Below are positions 1 to 9,559 of a stretch of 64,000 nucleotides of DNA, in pieces. Source of the DNA: GCA-2737665 sp044344795 (GTDB lineage: Bacteria > Bacteroidota > Bacteroidia > Palsa-965); contig JBIJCF010000002.1 in assembly GCA_044344795.1 (NCBI GenBank), positions 62,001-126,000 on the forward strand, read 5' to 3'. How positions within the stretch are numbered: position 1 is the stretch's first letter; each line of letters opens with the position of its first letter. The position numbers were made by a program, and so were the translations under genes. Under the pieces are notes generated by a model. That model searched no databases. It was not told where the DNA came from and saw nothing but the letters and a program-made list of their open reading frames with translations.

Positions 1-87
1 ATCGGAAGCGAATGTGCATGCACAAATGTCTAGCCCGTCTAAGGAAGTGCCGGACATAACTCCAATTAAGACGTTGGATTGAGCCAT
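1..87 (-). CDS. anmK: Anhydro-N-acetylmuramic acid kinase, N-terminal fragment (cut by window edge)
   Basis: Only the first 29 codons are present; the gene reads leftward out of the window from an ATG at 87. The peptide contains GVMSGTSLDGLD (residues 9-20), the glycine-rich phosphate-binding start of the AnmK family. AnmK phosphorylates and opens 1,6-anhydro-MurNAc released in peptidoglycan turnover so that it can be recycled. The gene is divergent from the acyl-CoA dehydrogenase at 210, a neighbour I also associate with anmK in Flavobacteriia. The call rests on a short but characteristic motif; the rest of the gene cannot be seen. Confidence 0.82.
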   Translation of the reverse strand, partial: MAQSNVLIGVMSGTSLDGLDICACTFASD

Positions 88-164
88 GGTTAAAGGTGCA
101 ATTATTTCATCGAATTACGGTCTAAAATTAAGCACCGGAAAGAACCTCATTAGGGTGTTTCGGT

Positions 165-172
165 TATATTTG
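165..172 (+). promoter_or_regulatory. Putative -7 box TATATTTG upstream of acyl-CoA dehydrogenase
   Basis: The box matches the Bacteroidota -7 consensus TAnnTTTG exactly and would give a leader of about 35-40 nt before the ATG at 210. No clear TTTG -33 element lies about 19 nt upstream, so the call is tentative. Confidence 0.45.
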
Positions 173-209
173 TCAGCTATTTAAGTTTAACATTTAATAC
201 CGTAATACC

Positions 210-1349
210 ATGCATTTCGACTTGACAGAAGAACATTTGATGATTCAAAAAGCTGCACGTGATTTTGCGCAGAATGAATTAAAGCCGGGAGTGATTGAGC
301 GCGATGAGCATCAAAAGTTCCCTACAGAGTATGTAAAGAAAATGGGAGAGCTAGGATTCCTCGGAATGATGGTAGATCCTAAGTACGGCGGCGGGGGAAT
401 GGACACAATTTCCTACGTGTTGGCGATGGAAGAAATTTCCAAAGTTGATGCGTCTTGTTCCGTGATCATGTCGGTGAACAACTCATTGGTTTGTTGGGGA
501 CTTGAGCAGTTCGGAACAGAAGAGCAAAAGCAAAAGTATTTGGTGCCATTGGCAAAAGGAGAAATCATTGGTGCATTCTGTTTATCAGAACCTGAAGCAG
601 GATCCGATGCCACTTCTCAACGCACTACTGCGATTGACAAAGGTGATCACTACTTGTTGAACGGTACTAAGAATTGGATTACCAATGGTAATAGTGCTTC
701 CGTTTATTTGGTTATTGCACAGACGGATATTGATAAAGGACACAAAGGAATCAACGCGTTTATTGTGGAGAAGGACATGCCCGGATTTGAAGTTGGACCT
801 AAGGAAAACAAAATGGGTATCCGCGCTTCCGACACACACTCATTAATGTTTACGGATGTTAAAGTGCCAAAAGAAAATCGCATCGGTGAAGATGGTTTCG
901 GATTTAAGTTCGCTATGAAGACATTAACCGGAGGTCGCATCGGTATTGCATCTCAGGCATTGGGTATTGCTTCAGGTGCTTACGAATTGGCCTTAGCATA
1001 TTCCAAGGAACGTAAAGCTTTCGGTAAACTAATTCATCAGCATCAGGCTATTGCATTTAAGTTGGCTGATATGGCTACCGAAATTGAAGCTGCGCGTTTG
1101 TTGTGTTTGAAAGCTGCTTGGCAGAAGGACAACGGTCATGATTACACCATCACTAGTGCGATGGCTAAGTTGTATGCCTCACGCGTTGCAATGTGGGTAA
1201 CTACTGAAGCCGTACAGGTTCATGGCGGTTACGGTTTCGTAAAAGAATACCATGTAGAGCGATTGATGCGCGATGCAAAAATCACACAGATTTACGAAGG
1301 AACTAGCGAGGTACAAAAGATTGTAATCTCTCGTGGTGTATTAGGTTAA
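210..1349 (+). CDS. Acyl-CoA dehydrogenase (short-chain/butyryl-CoA type)
   Basis: A full-length 379-residue acyl-CoA dehydrogenase, a cytosolic FAD flavoenzyme that makes the alpha-beta double bond in an acyl-CoA and passes electrons to ETF. The N-terminal helical domain starts at residue 1. The FAD-binding middle region contains the family stretch CLSEPEAGSD (about 122-131). The C-terminal helical domain carries QVHGGYGF and YEGTSE; Glu363 in YEG is at the usual catalytic-base position of short-chain enzymes. It is a single-gene unit with its own -7 box, bounded downstream by a hairpin shared with murF. Chain-length specificity cannot be read safely; short or branched acyl-CoA is likely. 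Confidence 0.93.
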   Translation: MHFDLTEEHLMIQKAARDFAQNELKPGVIERDEHQKFPTEYVKKMGELGFLGMMVDPKYGGGGMDTISYVLAMEEISKVDASCSVIMSVNNSLVCWGLEQFGTEEQKQKYLVPLAKGEIIGAFCLSEPEAGSDATSQRTTAIDKGDHYLLNGTKNWITNGNSASVYLVIAQTDIDKGHKGINAFIVEKDMPGFEVGPKENKMGIRASDTHSLMFTDVKVPKENRIGEDGFGFKFAMKTLTGGRIGIASQALGIASGAYELALAYSKERKAFGKLIHQHQAIAFKLADMATEIEAARLLCLKAAWQKDNGHDYTITSAMAKLYASRVAMWVTTEAVQVHGGYGFVKEYHVERLMRDAKITQIYEGTSEVQKIVISRGVLG

Positions 1350-1370
1350 GAACACGGTTCAATATAAGTA

Positions 1371-1405
1371 AAGGCGATCATCATAGAGATGATCGCCTTT
1401 TGTTT
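1371..1405. terminator. Bidirectional terminator between acyl-CoA dehydrogenase and murF
   Basis: A perfect 12-bp stem (1371-1382 with 1388-1399) has a 5-nt loop and is followed by a T-rich stretch on the plus strand. It sits in the 70-bp gap between two convergent stop codons (1349 and 1420), so it probably ends both transcripts. Confidence 0.85.
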
Positions 1406-1419
1406 TGTAACATGTTCTA

Positions 1420-2730
1420 TTACTTCAACGCTTCGGCAATGATTTCCATTTTTACACCGCGTGAACCTTTGATGAGAATTAATGCGTCTTGAGGTGCCAG
1501 TTTAGAAATGTATTCTTTGGCAGCGGTTGAATTGCTTAGTTTCACAGCTGATGGATGTTGCACTTTTGCAAAATGGTCTCCGACAAAAATAATTTGTGTA
1601 TTAGGCAACTTTTGCGTCAGGTAGTCGGCAATTTTTTGATGTTCTTGCGCTGATTGATCCCCGAGTTCAAACATATCACCAAGCAAAGCAATTTTATTTG
1701 CTGCCGGCATGATGGATAAGTTATCTATGGCAGCAACCATGCTGGAAGGATTCGCGTTGTAGCAATCCACAATTACTTTGTTGCTACCTATAGCTTCCAG
1801 TTGCGAACGCTGATTAGACGGAACGTAAGTTGCTATAGCTTCTTCGATTTCATTCATATCAACACTCAAATGCATTCCAACAGCAGTAGCAGCCAACATA
1901 TTGTTTAGGTTGTATGCACCAATCATTTGAGTCTTTACCTCGCGTCGTTCCATATTTCTCCAACTCCACGAATAGGTGACCGTGGGCGTTGCACCGATTA
2001 ATGTGCCATGAACTTCCGCATTTTCGTTTTGCCCATAGGTATGAACGTGCGCGTAATTCATGTAATCGGATAAACGAACATCATCATTCAGAATGAACAA
2101 TGTTTTGTTGTTGTTCATCAGATGACGAAATAGTTCTGTTTTCCCTTTAAGCACGCCTTCCTCACCGCCAAAGCCTTCCAAATGCGCCAAACCGATATTG
2201 GTGATTAATCCATAATCGGGGAGGGCAAGTTCACACAGTTCTTGTATTTCACCTTGATGATTGGCGCCCATTTCAATCACCGCAATTTCATGGTTGTTGT
2301 TTAAGCGCAACAATGTTAATGGCACACCAATATGATTGTTCAAATTGCCGATAGTAGCGAGTGTATTATATTGTCTGCTTAATACACGTGCCAGTAATTC
2401 TTTCGTGGAAGTTTTTCCGTTGCTTCCGGTTAAGGCAACTACACGCAATCCATGTTCGCCTAAAGTTTGACGATGTAATCGCGCTATCTGTTGTAATGCT
2501 TTCAAAACATCATCGACGAGTAGACAATTAGCATTGTGATCCTCTCGCGATTCATCAACAACTGCAAACGCTGCTCCTTTTGATAATGCATCCGACGCAA
2601 AGTCATTTCCGTTAAAATTCGCCCCTTTCAATGCAAAGAATATGCATCCTTGAGAAATCGTGCGCGTGTCGGTGGAAACTTCCGGATGCTGGAGGAAGAT
2701 GTCGTAAAGTTGTTCTATAGAAGTTTTCAT
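1420..2730 (-). CDS. murF: UDP-N-acetylmuramoyl-tripeptide--D-alanyl-D-alanine ligase MurF
   Basis: MurF joins D-Ala-D-Ala to UDP-MurNAc-tripeptide with ATP, the last cytoplasmic step of muropeptide synthesis. The 436-residue protein shows the Mur ligase order: N-terminal UMP-binding domain, central ATPase with P-loop GSNGKTSTKEL (about 108-118) and EMGANHQGEI, and a C-terminal domain with DCYNANPSS and LLGDMFELG, both typical of MurF. I use the ATG at 2730. A TTG 18 nt upstream is in frame but lies inside the terminator hairpin that follows gldJ. The gene sits downstream of gldJ on the same strand, as in other Flavobacteriia. Confidence 0.95.
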   Translation of the reverse strand: MKTSIEQLYDIFLQHPEVSTDTRTISQGCIFFALKGANFNGNDFASDALSKGAAFAVVDESREDHNANCLLVDDVLKALQQIARLHRQTLGEHGLRVVALTGSNGKTSTKELLARVLSRQYNTLATIGNLNNHIGVPLTLLRLNNNHEIAVIEMGANHQGEIQELCELALPDYGLITNIGLAHLEGFGGEEGVLKGKTELFRHLMNNNKTLFILNDDVRLSDYMNYAHVHTYGQNENAEVHGTLIGATPTVTYSWSWRNMERREVKTQMIGAYNLNNMLAATAVGMHLSVDMNEIEEAIATYVPSNQRSQLEAIGSNKVIVDCYNANPSSMVAAIDNLSIMPAANKIALLGDMFELGDQSAQEHQKIADYLTQKLPNTQIIFVGDHFAKVQHPSAVKLSNSTAAKEYISKLAPQDALILIKGSRGVKMEIIAEALK

Positions 2731-2731
2731 A

Positions 2732-2771
2732 AAAAAGAAACGCTCCAAGTTACGAATAACGAGGAGCGTTT
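2732..2771 (-). terminator. Terminator after gldJ, abutting the murF start
   Basis: On the minus strand a 9-bp stem (2763-2771 with 2738-2746) is followed by CTTTTTT, which runs directly into the murF ATG at 2730. It looks like an intrinsic terminator for the gldJ transcript. Any readthrough mRNA would have this hairpin covering the murF translation start region. Confidence 0.7.
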
Positions 2772-2791
2772 AATTTGTTTGATATCAAGAG

Positions 2792-4321
2792 TTATCGACC
2801 GCCGAGACCTTGAGGCGAACCTACACGATCCATAGCACAACGGAATCCAATAAATGCGGTTGCTTGTTGTTGATCCAGGAATCGTCGTGTTCCGGGAACC
2901 ATCCAATATGCCCTGTCTTTCCACGAACCACCTTTATACACACGGGCCTTATCATTCACTAATGAAGTGATACCGTATTCGTACATCAGTTTGTTCGCGC
3001 TAACTGCACTTGGGTCGCCATAGTATACAGAAGACAATCCGTCACCGTCACGGTAGTTGATGTTGTCTGCGTACTTATAGTTACGACGCTTGTCCAACTT
3101 ATCTTCTTTGTAAGAAAGATCTACATTACGATAGCGAATAGCTCCGGGGATACTTACGATGTTAGAATCTTTATCGTAACGAACAGAGTCTTCAACATAA
3201 ATCAAAGTTGGATCTGTTGGATCTTTCATTTGAGTTCCGAAAACATTACCACGGAAAGGACGGAAATCGTCATCATCAGTTAATGAAAGCGGACGATATA
3301 CATCCATTACCCATTCTGATACGTTACCTGCCATGTTATACAAACCGTAATCGTTAGGCCAGTATGAATAAACAGGAGCCGTGATATCCGCAGCGTCATT
3401 CAACAAACCTGCAGTACCCATGTTATCACCGTTTGAACGCTTGTAGTTCGCCAACATCTGACCAATATAACGCTCGTCAGGGTTACGAACAGCATGACCG
3501 TTCCAAGGATACAAACGGCGATCTGTAATACGTTCACCGATTGTGTTTCCGATCAATCCGAATGCTGCGTATTCCCATTCAGCTTCGGTTGGGAGACGAT
3601 ACTTCGGAAGTAGGATTCCATCTTCCATACGAACCATACGCTCTTCAGCGCCGGTTGGGTTCAAGTTTGGTACGTTTTGTACAACGTTACCAACGTATGG
3701 GTTATTCGCTTTAACACCCGCCAAGTAGTGGTCGGTACTAAATGCATTTTCGTTTACCAGATCAGGAGCCCAATCCAGAACTCCTTCACGAATCAAGATA
3801 AACTCGTTTACGCGGTCACTTCTCCAGCTCGCGAAGTTAGACGCCTGCAGCCAATTGATACCAACTACCGGATAATCGCGGTAAGAAGGGTGACGCAAAT
3901 AATACAATACGTAAGGCTCATTGTACGCCAATTTTTCGCGCCATACCAAAGTGTCAGGCAGAGCTTGCGTAAAAATTTCCGGATAATCCGGCCCGTACAC
4001 ACGGCTGGTCCAATACAAGAATTCTAAATAATCCAGGTTCCGTACTTCTGTTTCGTCCATATAGAATGAAGAAACAGTAACACGACGAGGCACGTTGTTC
4101 CAGTCGTAATTTACGTCCTGTTCCACACGTCCCATGGTGAATGTACCGCCTTCCACAAGAACAAGTCCCGGTCCTGTTTCTTGTCCTTCGTATGGCATTA
4201 CTTCGAAACCGCCGTTATTAGGATCGTTGTAATTCCAGCCCGTCACATTCGAACGCTCTTTTTGACAGGACACCATCAAGGTGAGGCCTGCGAGCATTAA
4301 TGGCAAGGTTAGTTTATTCAT
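2792..4321 (-). CDS. gldJ: Gliding motility / type IX secretion lipoprotein GldJ
   Basis: A 509-residue protein with a lipoprotein signal (hydrophobic run ending LMVSC, Cys19) and a long formylglycine-generating-enzyme-like (SUMF1) domain. Recognisable parts include GGTFTMGR near 57-64, RLPTEAEWEYAA near 242-253, NMAGNVSEWVMD near 328-339 and KGGSWKDRAYW near 466-476. GldJ is an FGE-like outer membrane lipoprotein that stabilises the gliding motor/T9SS and is not thought to act as an enzyme. It lies between murF and a PorP/SprF gene, the usual Flavobacteriia arrangement, and is slightly shorter than the Flavobacterium johnsoniae protein. Paralogous GldK is also FGE-like, but the murF linkage supports GldJ. 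Confidence 0.88.
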   Translation of the reverse strand: MNKLTLPLMLAGLTLMVSCQKERSNVTGWNYNDPNNGGFEVMPYEGQETGPGLVLVEGGTFTMGRVEQDVNYDWNNVPRRVTVSSFYMDETEVRNLDYLEFLYWTSRVYGPDYPEIFTQALPDTLVWREKLAYNEPYVLYYLRHPSYRDYPVVGINWLQASNFASWRSDRVNEFILIREGVLDWAPDLVNENAFSTDHYLAGVKANNPYVGNVVQNVPNLNPTGAEERMVRMEDGILLPKYRLPTEAEWEYAAFGLIGNTIGERITDRRLYPWNGHAVRNPDERYIGQMLANYKRSNGDNMGTAGLLNDAADITAPVYSYWPNDYGLYNMAGNVSEWVMDVYRPLSLTDDDDFRPFRGNVFGTQMKDPTDPTLIYVEDSVRYDKDSNIVSIPGAIRYRNVDLSYKEDKLDKRRNYKYADNINYRDGDGLSSVYYGDPSAVSANKLMYEYGITSLVNDKARVYKGGSWKDRAYWMVPGTRRFLDQQQATAFIGFRCAMDRVGSPQGLGGR

Positions 4322-4401
4322 GTTTTAGTAGTTTTCGTAGTTTCCCTTTTGATTATATAACGTTGATTTTCCCTTTAATTACATGTATGCCCGAATTTTT
4401 T

Positions 4402-5355
4402 TTAGAAAGACGGACAAGAAACAGTTCTAAACTTCTTTTTCTTCGGCTTACATTCAAACTGCATCTGGAAAGAAAGTTCGTGAGAACCCGCGGTAGCATT
4501 GGTTAATTTCGATACGGTAACATCGTAACTATATCCAAACTTGAACAAATCCTGCTGGAATCCGAGCAACAGAATAAATGAATCCTGGTTACGATACCAC
4601 ATCCCACCAACCAACGGACCTTTGCTGAAGTAGATACCTAAATTGAGTTGCTGGAAATCTTGCTGCTTTTGAAATAATACGTTTGGTGAAATAGAAGTTT
4701 CACTGTAACGACCACCAATCGGAATAACTGCACCTGCGTGACCTGTATATTTCATTGGTAATTTAGATGGTCCAAGAAATCCTTCATCCGGCTCAGTAAT
4801 GTGATGCACAGCGGCACCAAAGAAATAACGACGGCTGTAACCCAACAAGCCTGCAGAGAAATCTACGTTAGTTTTGCTGGTGGCATTTGGAACTTCGTTA
4901 GTGTTGTAAATAAATCCACGACGCGGGTCAATCATATCACCGAAATTCAATTTACTCCAATCAACAGATTTTTGCGCGTAAGTAGCTTGTAAGCCTACTT
5001 TCATCGAGAATTCGCGTGTGATATTAAGCTGATAGGAATAAATACCACTGATATTGGTGGTGTTAATCGTAGCCATACCTGCGCGGTCGTTGGTAAACAA
5101 GAAGCCAACACCCCCGGAAATAGCGTCGATGTGCTGGTCGTAAGACGCACTGTAGGTAACGAACGTCCCCGTGATGCCGGGCCACTGGTTACGGTAGTTC
5201 AAGCAAATGCGCGGACAGCGGGCTGTCCCGGCAAATGCCGGATTCAAATACAATGGGTTTGCATAGAACTGAGTAAACTCAGGATCCTGTGCATAAAGAT
5301 CGCCCAAGCCGGCACCGGCCAGCATTCCAAGGGCAACAATCACGCGTTTCAGCAT
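4402..5355 (-). CDS. PorP/SprF family type IX secretion outer membrane protein
   Basis: A 317-residue protein with a Sec signal peptide (cleavage near AQDPEF, about residue 22) and the family opening DPEFTQFYANPLYLNPAFAG. It is followed by alternating beta strands and repeated aromatic positions that suggest an outer membrane barrel. PorP/SprF proteins help T9SS cargo such as SprB reach the surface, and Bacteroidota genomes usually carry several paralogs. This copy sits upstream of gldJ on the same strand and divergent from porU. The C-terminus is lysine-rich (KPKKKKFR) before a final PSF. Which paralog it corresponds to cannot be decided from sequence alone. Confidence 0.88.
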   Translation of the reverse strand: MLKRVIVALGMLAGAGLGDLYAQDPEFTQFYANPLYLNPAFAGTARCPRICLNYRNQWPGITGTFVTYSASYDQHIDAISGGVGFLFTNDRAGMATINTTNISGIYSYQLNITREFSMKVGLQATYAQKSVDWSKLNFGDMIDPRRGFIYNTNEVPNATSKTNVDFSAGLLGYSRRYFFGAAVHHITEPDEGFLGPSKLPMKYTGHAGAVIPIGGRYSETSISPNVLFQKQQDFQQLNLGIYFSKGPLVGGMWYRNQDSFILLLGFQQDLFKFGYSYDVTVSKLTNATAGSHELSFQMQFECKPKKKKFRTVSCPSF

Positions 5356-5381
5356 AAATGGGTGCTGTTAGGTGTAAGACA

Positions 5382-5415
5382 CAATTATACGACATTATGA
5401 CGAAACAGTTGCAAA
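5382..5415 (-). promoter_or_regulatory. Possible promoter of the PorP/SprF gene
   Basis: On the minus strand a TTTG (5415-5412) is followed after 22 nt by TATAATTG (5389-5382), one mismatch from TAnnTTTG. The ATG is at 5355, giving a short leader. The spacing is slightly longer than the usual 19-20 nt. Confidence 0.35.
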
Positions 5416-5606
5416 AAGTTGCTTTTTTTCAACAGTCACGCAATAATTTATGTTTGCCATCGTTCTATTCCGGCACACTAAATTTAGTTAGTCGGAAAGA
5501 ACATTTATACAAATATCTTAGTTTTCAATGAACTATGCAAACCTTTTCAGGTTTGATATACTTACATAGGTTGTAAATGTTAACTTTAACGACAAGAGCG
5601 GTTATC

Positions 5607-8600
5607 ATGAAATTAAAGAAGTTGACACTATTGTTGGTGGGTATCGGCTTGATGTTTAATCAAGTGTCTGATGCTCAGCAAATTGTGCGTGAAAATAAAG
5701 GGCGTTTCCCGCGGCACGAACTCCGTTGGTCGGAGCTAACTGCAACTCAGTTTACAGAAACGGAAGTGCGACACTTTTTGTCGTTTGACGGTGCGTTATA
5801 CGACCCTGATAAAGAGTTTTTACCCTATTATTTTCATCGGGAGCAACTTCCTGCCGGCATGAATTCCGGTTCTGCGCAGTTGTTAAACCCATCATATGCG
5901 CCCGCAACGGCAGCAGAAATTCAGGTTATTAACAATTTCGGTCGGTCATTTCTTACTACAGATGCAGAGGTGGTTACTCGAATTGATGTTGAACGTAAAG
6001 TTCCACACATTGCGGTGATGATTTATCCGTTGCGCATAAATACGGCTACCGGACAAATTGAAAAACTGGTTTCGTTCGATCTTCAGATTCAAGCAAGCTA
6101 TTCCGCTGAGCGTAATTTACGCAGCCGTTCCTATGCCACAACTTCTGTGCTGGCTTCAGGATCGTGGTTTAAAATCGGTGTTACGAATACCGGAATTCAT
6201 CGCATCAACAAAACTTTAATGACCTCGCTCGGTGTCGATATCGATAATATTGATCCGCGCAACATTCGTATTTACGGAAACGGACAAGGACAACTGCCAT
6301 TTAGTAATAATGCACCTCACTACGATGATCTTCACGAATATGCAATCATGGTGCAAGGTGAATCTGACGGTGTATTTGATGCGAATGATGCAGTTTTATT
6401 TTATGGTGTTTCACCCAATACATGGAAATACAATTCGATAGATTCAACATTCGCGCATCAGGTTCATAATTATTCAGATACTACTTATTACTTCTTAAAT
6501 GTTGATTTAGGGCCTGGAAAAAGAATTGCAGCGCAAGCATCCAGTTCATTGCCGTCAACACATACCGTCAATACGTTCAATGACTATCAATATCACGAAA
6601 GCGATTCCAAGAATTTGATCAAGTCGGGACGTGAATGGTACGGCGAAGAGTTTAATATTATCAATACCTATTCTTTCTCGTTTACCTTCCCGAATATCGT
6701 TTCCACATCACGCGTAAATGTTAAAGTGGATATGGTTTCAAGGTACGAGACTGTGCACAATTATACCGTAACCGCGCAAAACACCAATCAGGTTATATCA
6801 GTTAATGGTGCGCAAACGCAGTGTTATTATTGTTGTTACGCGTTAGCAGGGAAAGCTGATTTTGATTTTCTGCCTTCAGGCCCTGTGGTGTCTGTAAATG
6901 TGGCGCGACAGTTGAATACGTCGCCTGCTCCACTGGGTTATTTGAACTGGATAGAGGTTAACGTGCGTCGTCAGTTGAGAATGAGTGGTAATCAGATGAG
7001 CTTCCGCGATGTGGAATCAGTTGGTGTCGGGAATGTGGGGCAGTTTACCTTGTCCGGTGTTTCTCCAAATGTTGTAGTATGGGATGTAACGGATTTGGAA
7101 AATGTGTTTTTGCAGCAAGGGACTTTATCCGGGAACGATTTTTCTTGGACACAGCAGACGGACTCTTTGCGCGAATACATTGCCTTTGACGGATCGTCGT
7201 ATTTTACTCCTGTTGCTCATGGAGCAGTGAGTAATCAGAATTTGCATGCTATGGAGCCTGCAGAGTTCATTATCATTACTCATCCTTCATTTATGGTGCA
7301 GGCGCAGGAGTTGGCGTTACTGCACGAAGAACATGATAGTCTGACATATTTGATTGTTACACCGCAGCAGATTTACAATGAATTTTCTGCAGGTGCGCAG
7401 GACGTTACTGCAATTCGCGATTTCATTCGCATGCTGTATGAGCGCGCAGACAGCCCCGATGAAATGCCTCGTTATGTTTTGTTATTTGGCGATGGATCGT
7501 ATGATAACAAGCGTCGTCTTCCGAATAACACCAATATGATCCCAACATTCCAAAACAGAAACTCATTATGTTTTACAGAGTCGTACGTGGCAGATGAGTT
7601 TTATTGTTTGCTGGATGATTCCGGAGAATGGGATACGGGCAGTGATATTGGCGCTATGGATGTAAGCATTGGAAGATTCCCGGTAAGTTCTGTTTCAGAA
7701 GCGCAGAACATGGTGAACAAGGTACGTCAATACATTACAAAAACACCCCCGAACACTTCACCTGCTGGATGTCTTGCGGATGGATGCAACAAAGGGGGAG
7801 AGTGGCAAAGCTGGATTACGTTTATCGGTGATGATGAGGATTCCAATATTCACATGAGTCAATCCGATCAATTGGCGGCTATAGTGGACACCGCTTATCA
7901 TGCATACAACATCGAGAAAATTTATTTGGATGCTTACCAGCAGGAACAAACCCCAGGCGGAGAACGTTATCCGCAGGTGAATGAAGCCTTTGATAAGCGC
8001 ATGGAGAAAGGCTGTTTGATCCTGAATTACACAGGTCATGGAGGAGAAGTTGGATTAGCCCATGAGCGCATTTTAGAAGTCGGGCAGATTAATGCGTGGG
8101 ACAACAAGTGCAACATGCCATTGTTTGTAACTGCTACTTGCGAGTTTAGCCGATTTGATGATCCGGGACGCGTATCTGCGGGTGAGTATGTGTTGTTGAA
8201 TCCGAACGGTGGAGGAATTGGATTATTGACTACTGTACGATTGGTTTATTCAACTCCTAATTTCATTTTGAATCGCAACTTTTATTTTGTTGTATTCGAG
8301 CCTGAAAACGGCGAGCAAGCGCACATTGGAGATATCTATCGCAAAACAAAAGTGTTGAGCGGTTATAGTACCAACAACAGAAACTTTACATTGCTGGGCG
8401 ATCCAGCATTGAAGTTGAATTATCCGACGTATACTGTTGCCACAACGCATATTAATAACGTTCCTGTAAGCTCCAATGCAGATACGATTCGTGCCTTGAG
8501 CAGAGTAACGATTAAAGGCATGGTTACGGATTCGTTGGGTAATAAAATCAATAATTACAATGGCGTTCTTTATCCTACGGTTTTTGATAAAGTAAGCACG

Positions 8601-9509
8601 GTTACTACTTTGCAGAATGATCCGCCGATATCAGCATTTACATTTAAAACACAACGTAATGTCATTTACAAAGGCAAGGTAAATGTTGTGAATGGTGACT
8701 TCGAATTTACGTTTGTTGTTCCGCGCGATATACAGTTTCAGTTCGGAGCAGGTCGTATTAGTTACTTCGCTGAAAACGGTGTTTCCGATGCATCCGGTGC
8801 TTATGAAAATATTGTAGTTGGTGGTTCTGATCCGAATGCGACTGCAGACGGAACAGGTCCTCAGGTGCGCTTGTTTTTGAACGATTCGAATTTCGTGGCC
8901 GGAGGAATGACCGATGCTTCTCCGAAATTATTTGCGATGATTTTTGACAGCAGTGGAGTAAACACTGTTGGTAATGGTATTGGGCACGATATTCTTGCCG
9001 TGTTGGATGAAGAAACGGATAATGCTGTTGTGCTGAATGATTACTACCAGGCCAACTTGAACAGTTATCAGAGTGGGACTATATTATATCCGTACAACAA
9101 ATTGTCAGAAGGGCCGCATACATTATCGTTGAAAGTTTGGGATGTCTACAACAATTCATCCACTGCTAAAACAGATTTTGTGGTGAGCAGTTCTGCAACA
9201 TTGGCATTAGCGCATGTGTTGAATTATCCGAATCCGTTTACGACCAATACCGCGTTTTATTTCGAACATAATCAGGCATGTTCTGAGTTTAATGTCACCA
9301 TTCAGGTGTTTACCGTAAGTGGCAAATTGGTAAAAACGATTAATGAGCCCGTACATACTACAGGCTATCGTTCTCCGGGAATTACGTGGGACGGTCGTGA
9401 TGATTATGGTGATCCGATTGGTCGCGGAACATACATCTATAAGGTGTTTGTGCGCAGTGCCGATGGACAAACTGCCGAACAGTACGAAAAGCTCGTGATA
9501 CTTAATTAA
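5607..9509 (+). CDS. porU: Type IX secretion system sortase PorU
   Basis: PorU is the gingipain-like cysteine protease at the cell surface that cuts the C-terminal signal from T9SS cargo and attaches it to A-LPS. The 1300-residue protein has a signal peptide (cleavage after VSDAQ, about residue 24), a long N-terminal beta region, a peptidase C25 domain with His811 in NYTGHGG and Cys845 in TATCEFS (the expected catalytic pair), and a C-terminal FlgD/CTD-like beta domain starting near LNYPNPF. I prefer the ATG at 5607 because it directly precedes the signal peptide; an upstream ATG at 5577 adds ten uncharacteristic residues. porV follows after 50 nt, probably in one operon. Confidence 0.95.
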   Translation: MKLKKLTLLLVGIGLMFNQVSDAQQIVRENKGRFPRHELRWSELTATQFTETEVRHFLSFDGALYDPDKEFLPYYFHREQLPAGMNSGSAQLLNPSYAPATAAEIQVINNFGRSFLTTDAEVVTRIDVERKVPHIAVMIYPLRINTATGQIEKLVSFDLQIQASYSAERNLRSRSYATTSVLASGSWFKIGVTNTGIHRINKTLMTSLGVDIDNIDPRNIRIYGNGQGQLPFSNNAPHYDDLHEYAIMVQGESDGVFDANDAVLFYGVSPNTWKYNSIDSTFAHQVHNYSDTTYYFLNVDLGPGKRIAAQASSSLPSTHTVNTFNDYQYHESDSKNLIKSGREWYGEEFNIINTYSFSFTFPNIVSTSRVNVKVDMVSRYETVHNYTVTAQNTNQVISVNGAQTQCYYCCYALAGKADFDFLPSGPVVSVNVARQLNTSPAPLGYLNWIEVNVRRQLRMSGNQMSFRDVESVGVGNVGQFTLSGVSPNVVVWDVTDLENVFLQQGTLSGNDFSWTQQTDSLREYIAFDGSSYFTPVAHGAVSNQNLHAMEPAEFIIITHPSFMVQAQELALLHEEHDSLTYLIVTPQQIYNEFSAGAQDVTAIRDFIRMLYERADSPDEMPRYVLLFGDGSYDNKRRLPNNTNMIPTFQNRNSLCFTESYVADEFYCLLDDSGEWDTGSDIGAMDVSIGRFPVSSVSEAQNMVNKVRQYITKTPPNTSPAGCLADGCNKGGEWQSWITFIGDDEDSNIHMSQSDQLAAIVDTAYHAYNIEKIYLDAYQQEQTPGGERYPQVNEAFDKRMEKGCLILNYTGHGGEVGLAHERILEVGQINAWDNKCNMPLFVTATCEFSRFDDPGRVSAGEYVLLNPNGGGIGLLTTVRLVYSTPNFILNRNFYFVVFEPENGEQAHIGDIYRKTKVLSGYSTNNRNFTLLGDPALKLNYPTYTVATTHINNVPVSSNADTIRALSRVTIKGMVTDSLGNKINNYNGVLYPTVFDKVSTVTTLQNDPPISAFTFKTQRNVIYKGKVNVVNGDFEFTFVVPRDIQFQFGAGRISYFAENGVSDASGAYENIVVGGSDPNATADGTGPQVRLFLNDSNFVAGGMTDASPKLFAMIFDSSGVNTVGNGIGHDILAVLDEETDNAVVLNDYYQANLNSYQSGTILYPYNKLSEGPHTLSLKVWDVYNNSSTAKTDFVVSSSATLALAHVLNYPNPFTTNTAFYFEHNQACSEFNVTIQVFTVSGKLVKTINEPVHTTGYRSPGITWDGRDDYGDPIGRGTYIYKVFVRSADGQTAEQYEKLVILN

Positions 9510-9559
9510 TAGATTTCAGCATTTTAATACATTTGTTTCCTTTCAAAATCGCTCAGACA

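Noticed and set aside
4322..4401. Search for a promoter or small gene between gldJ and the PorP/SprF gene
   Set aside because: No -7 box or reading frame stands out. The genes may share a transcript.
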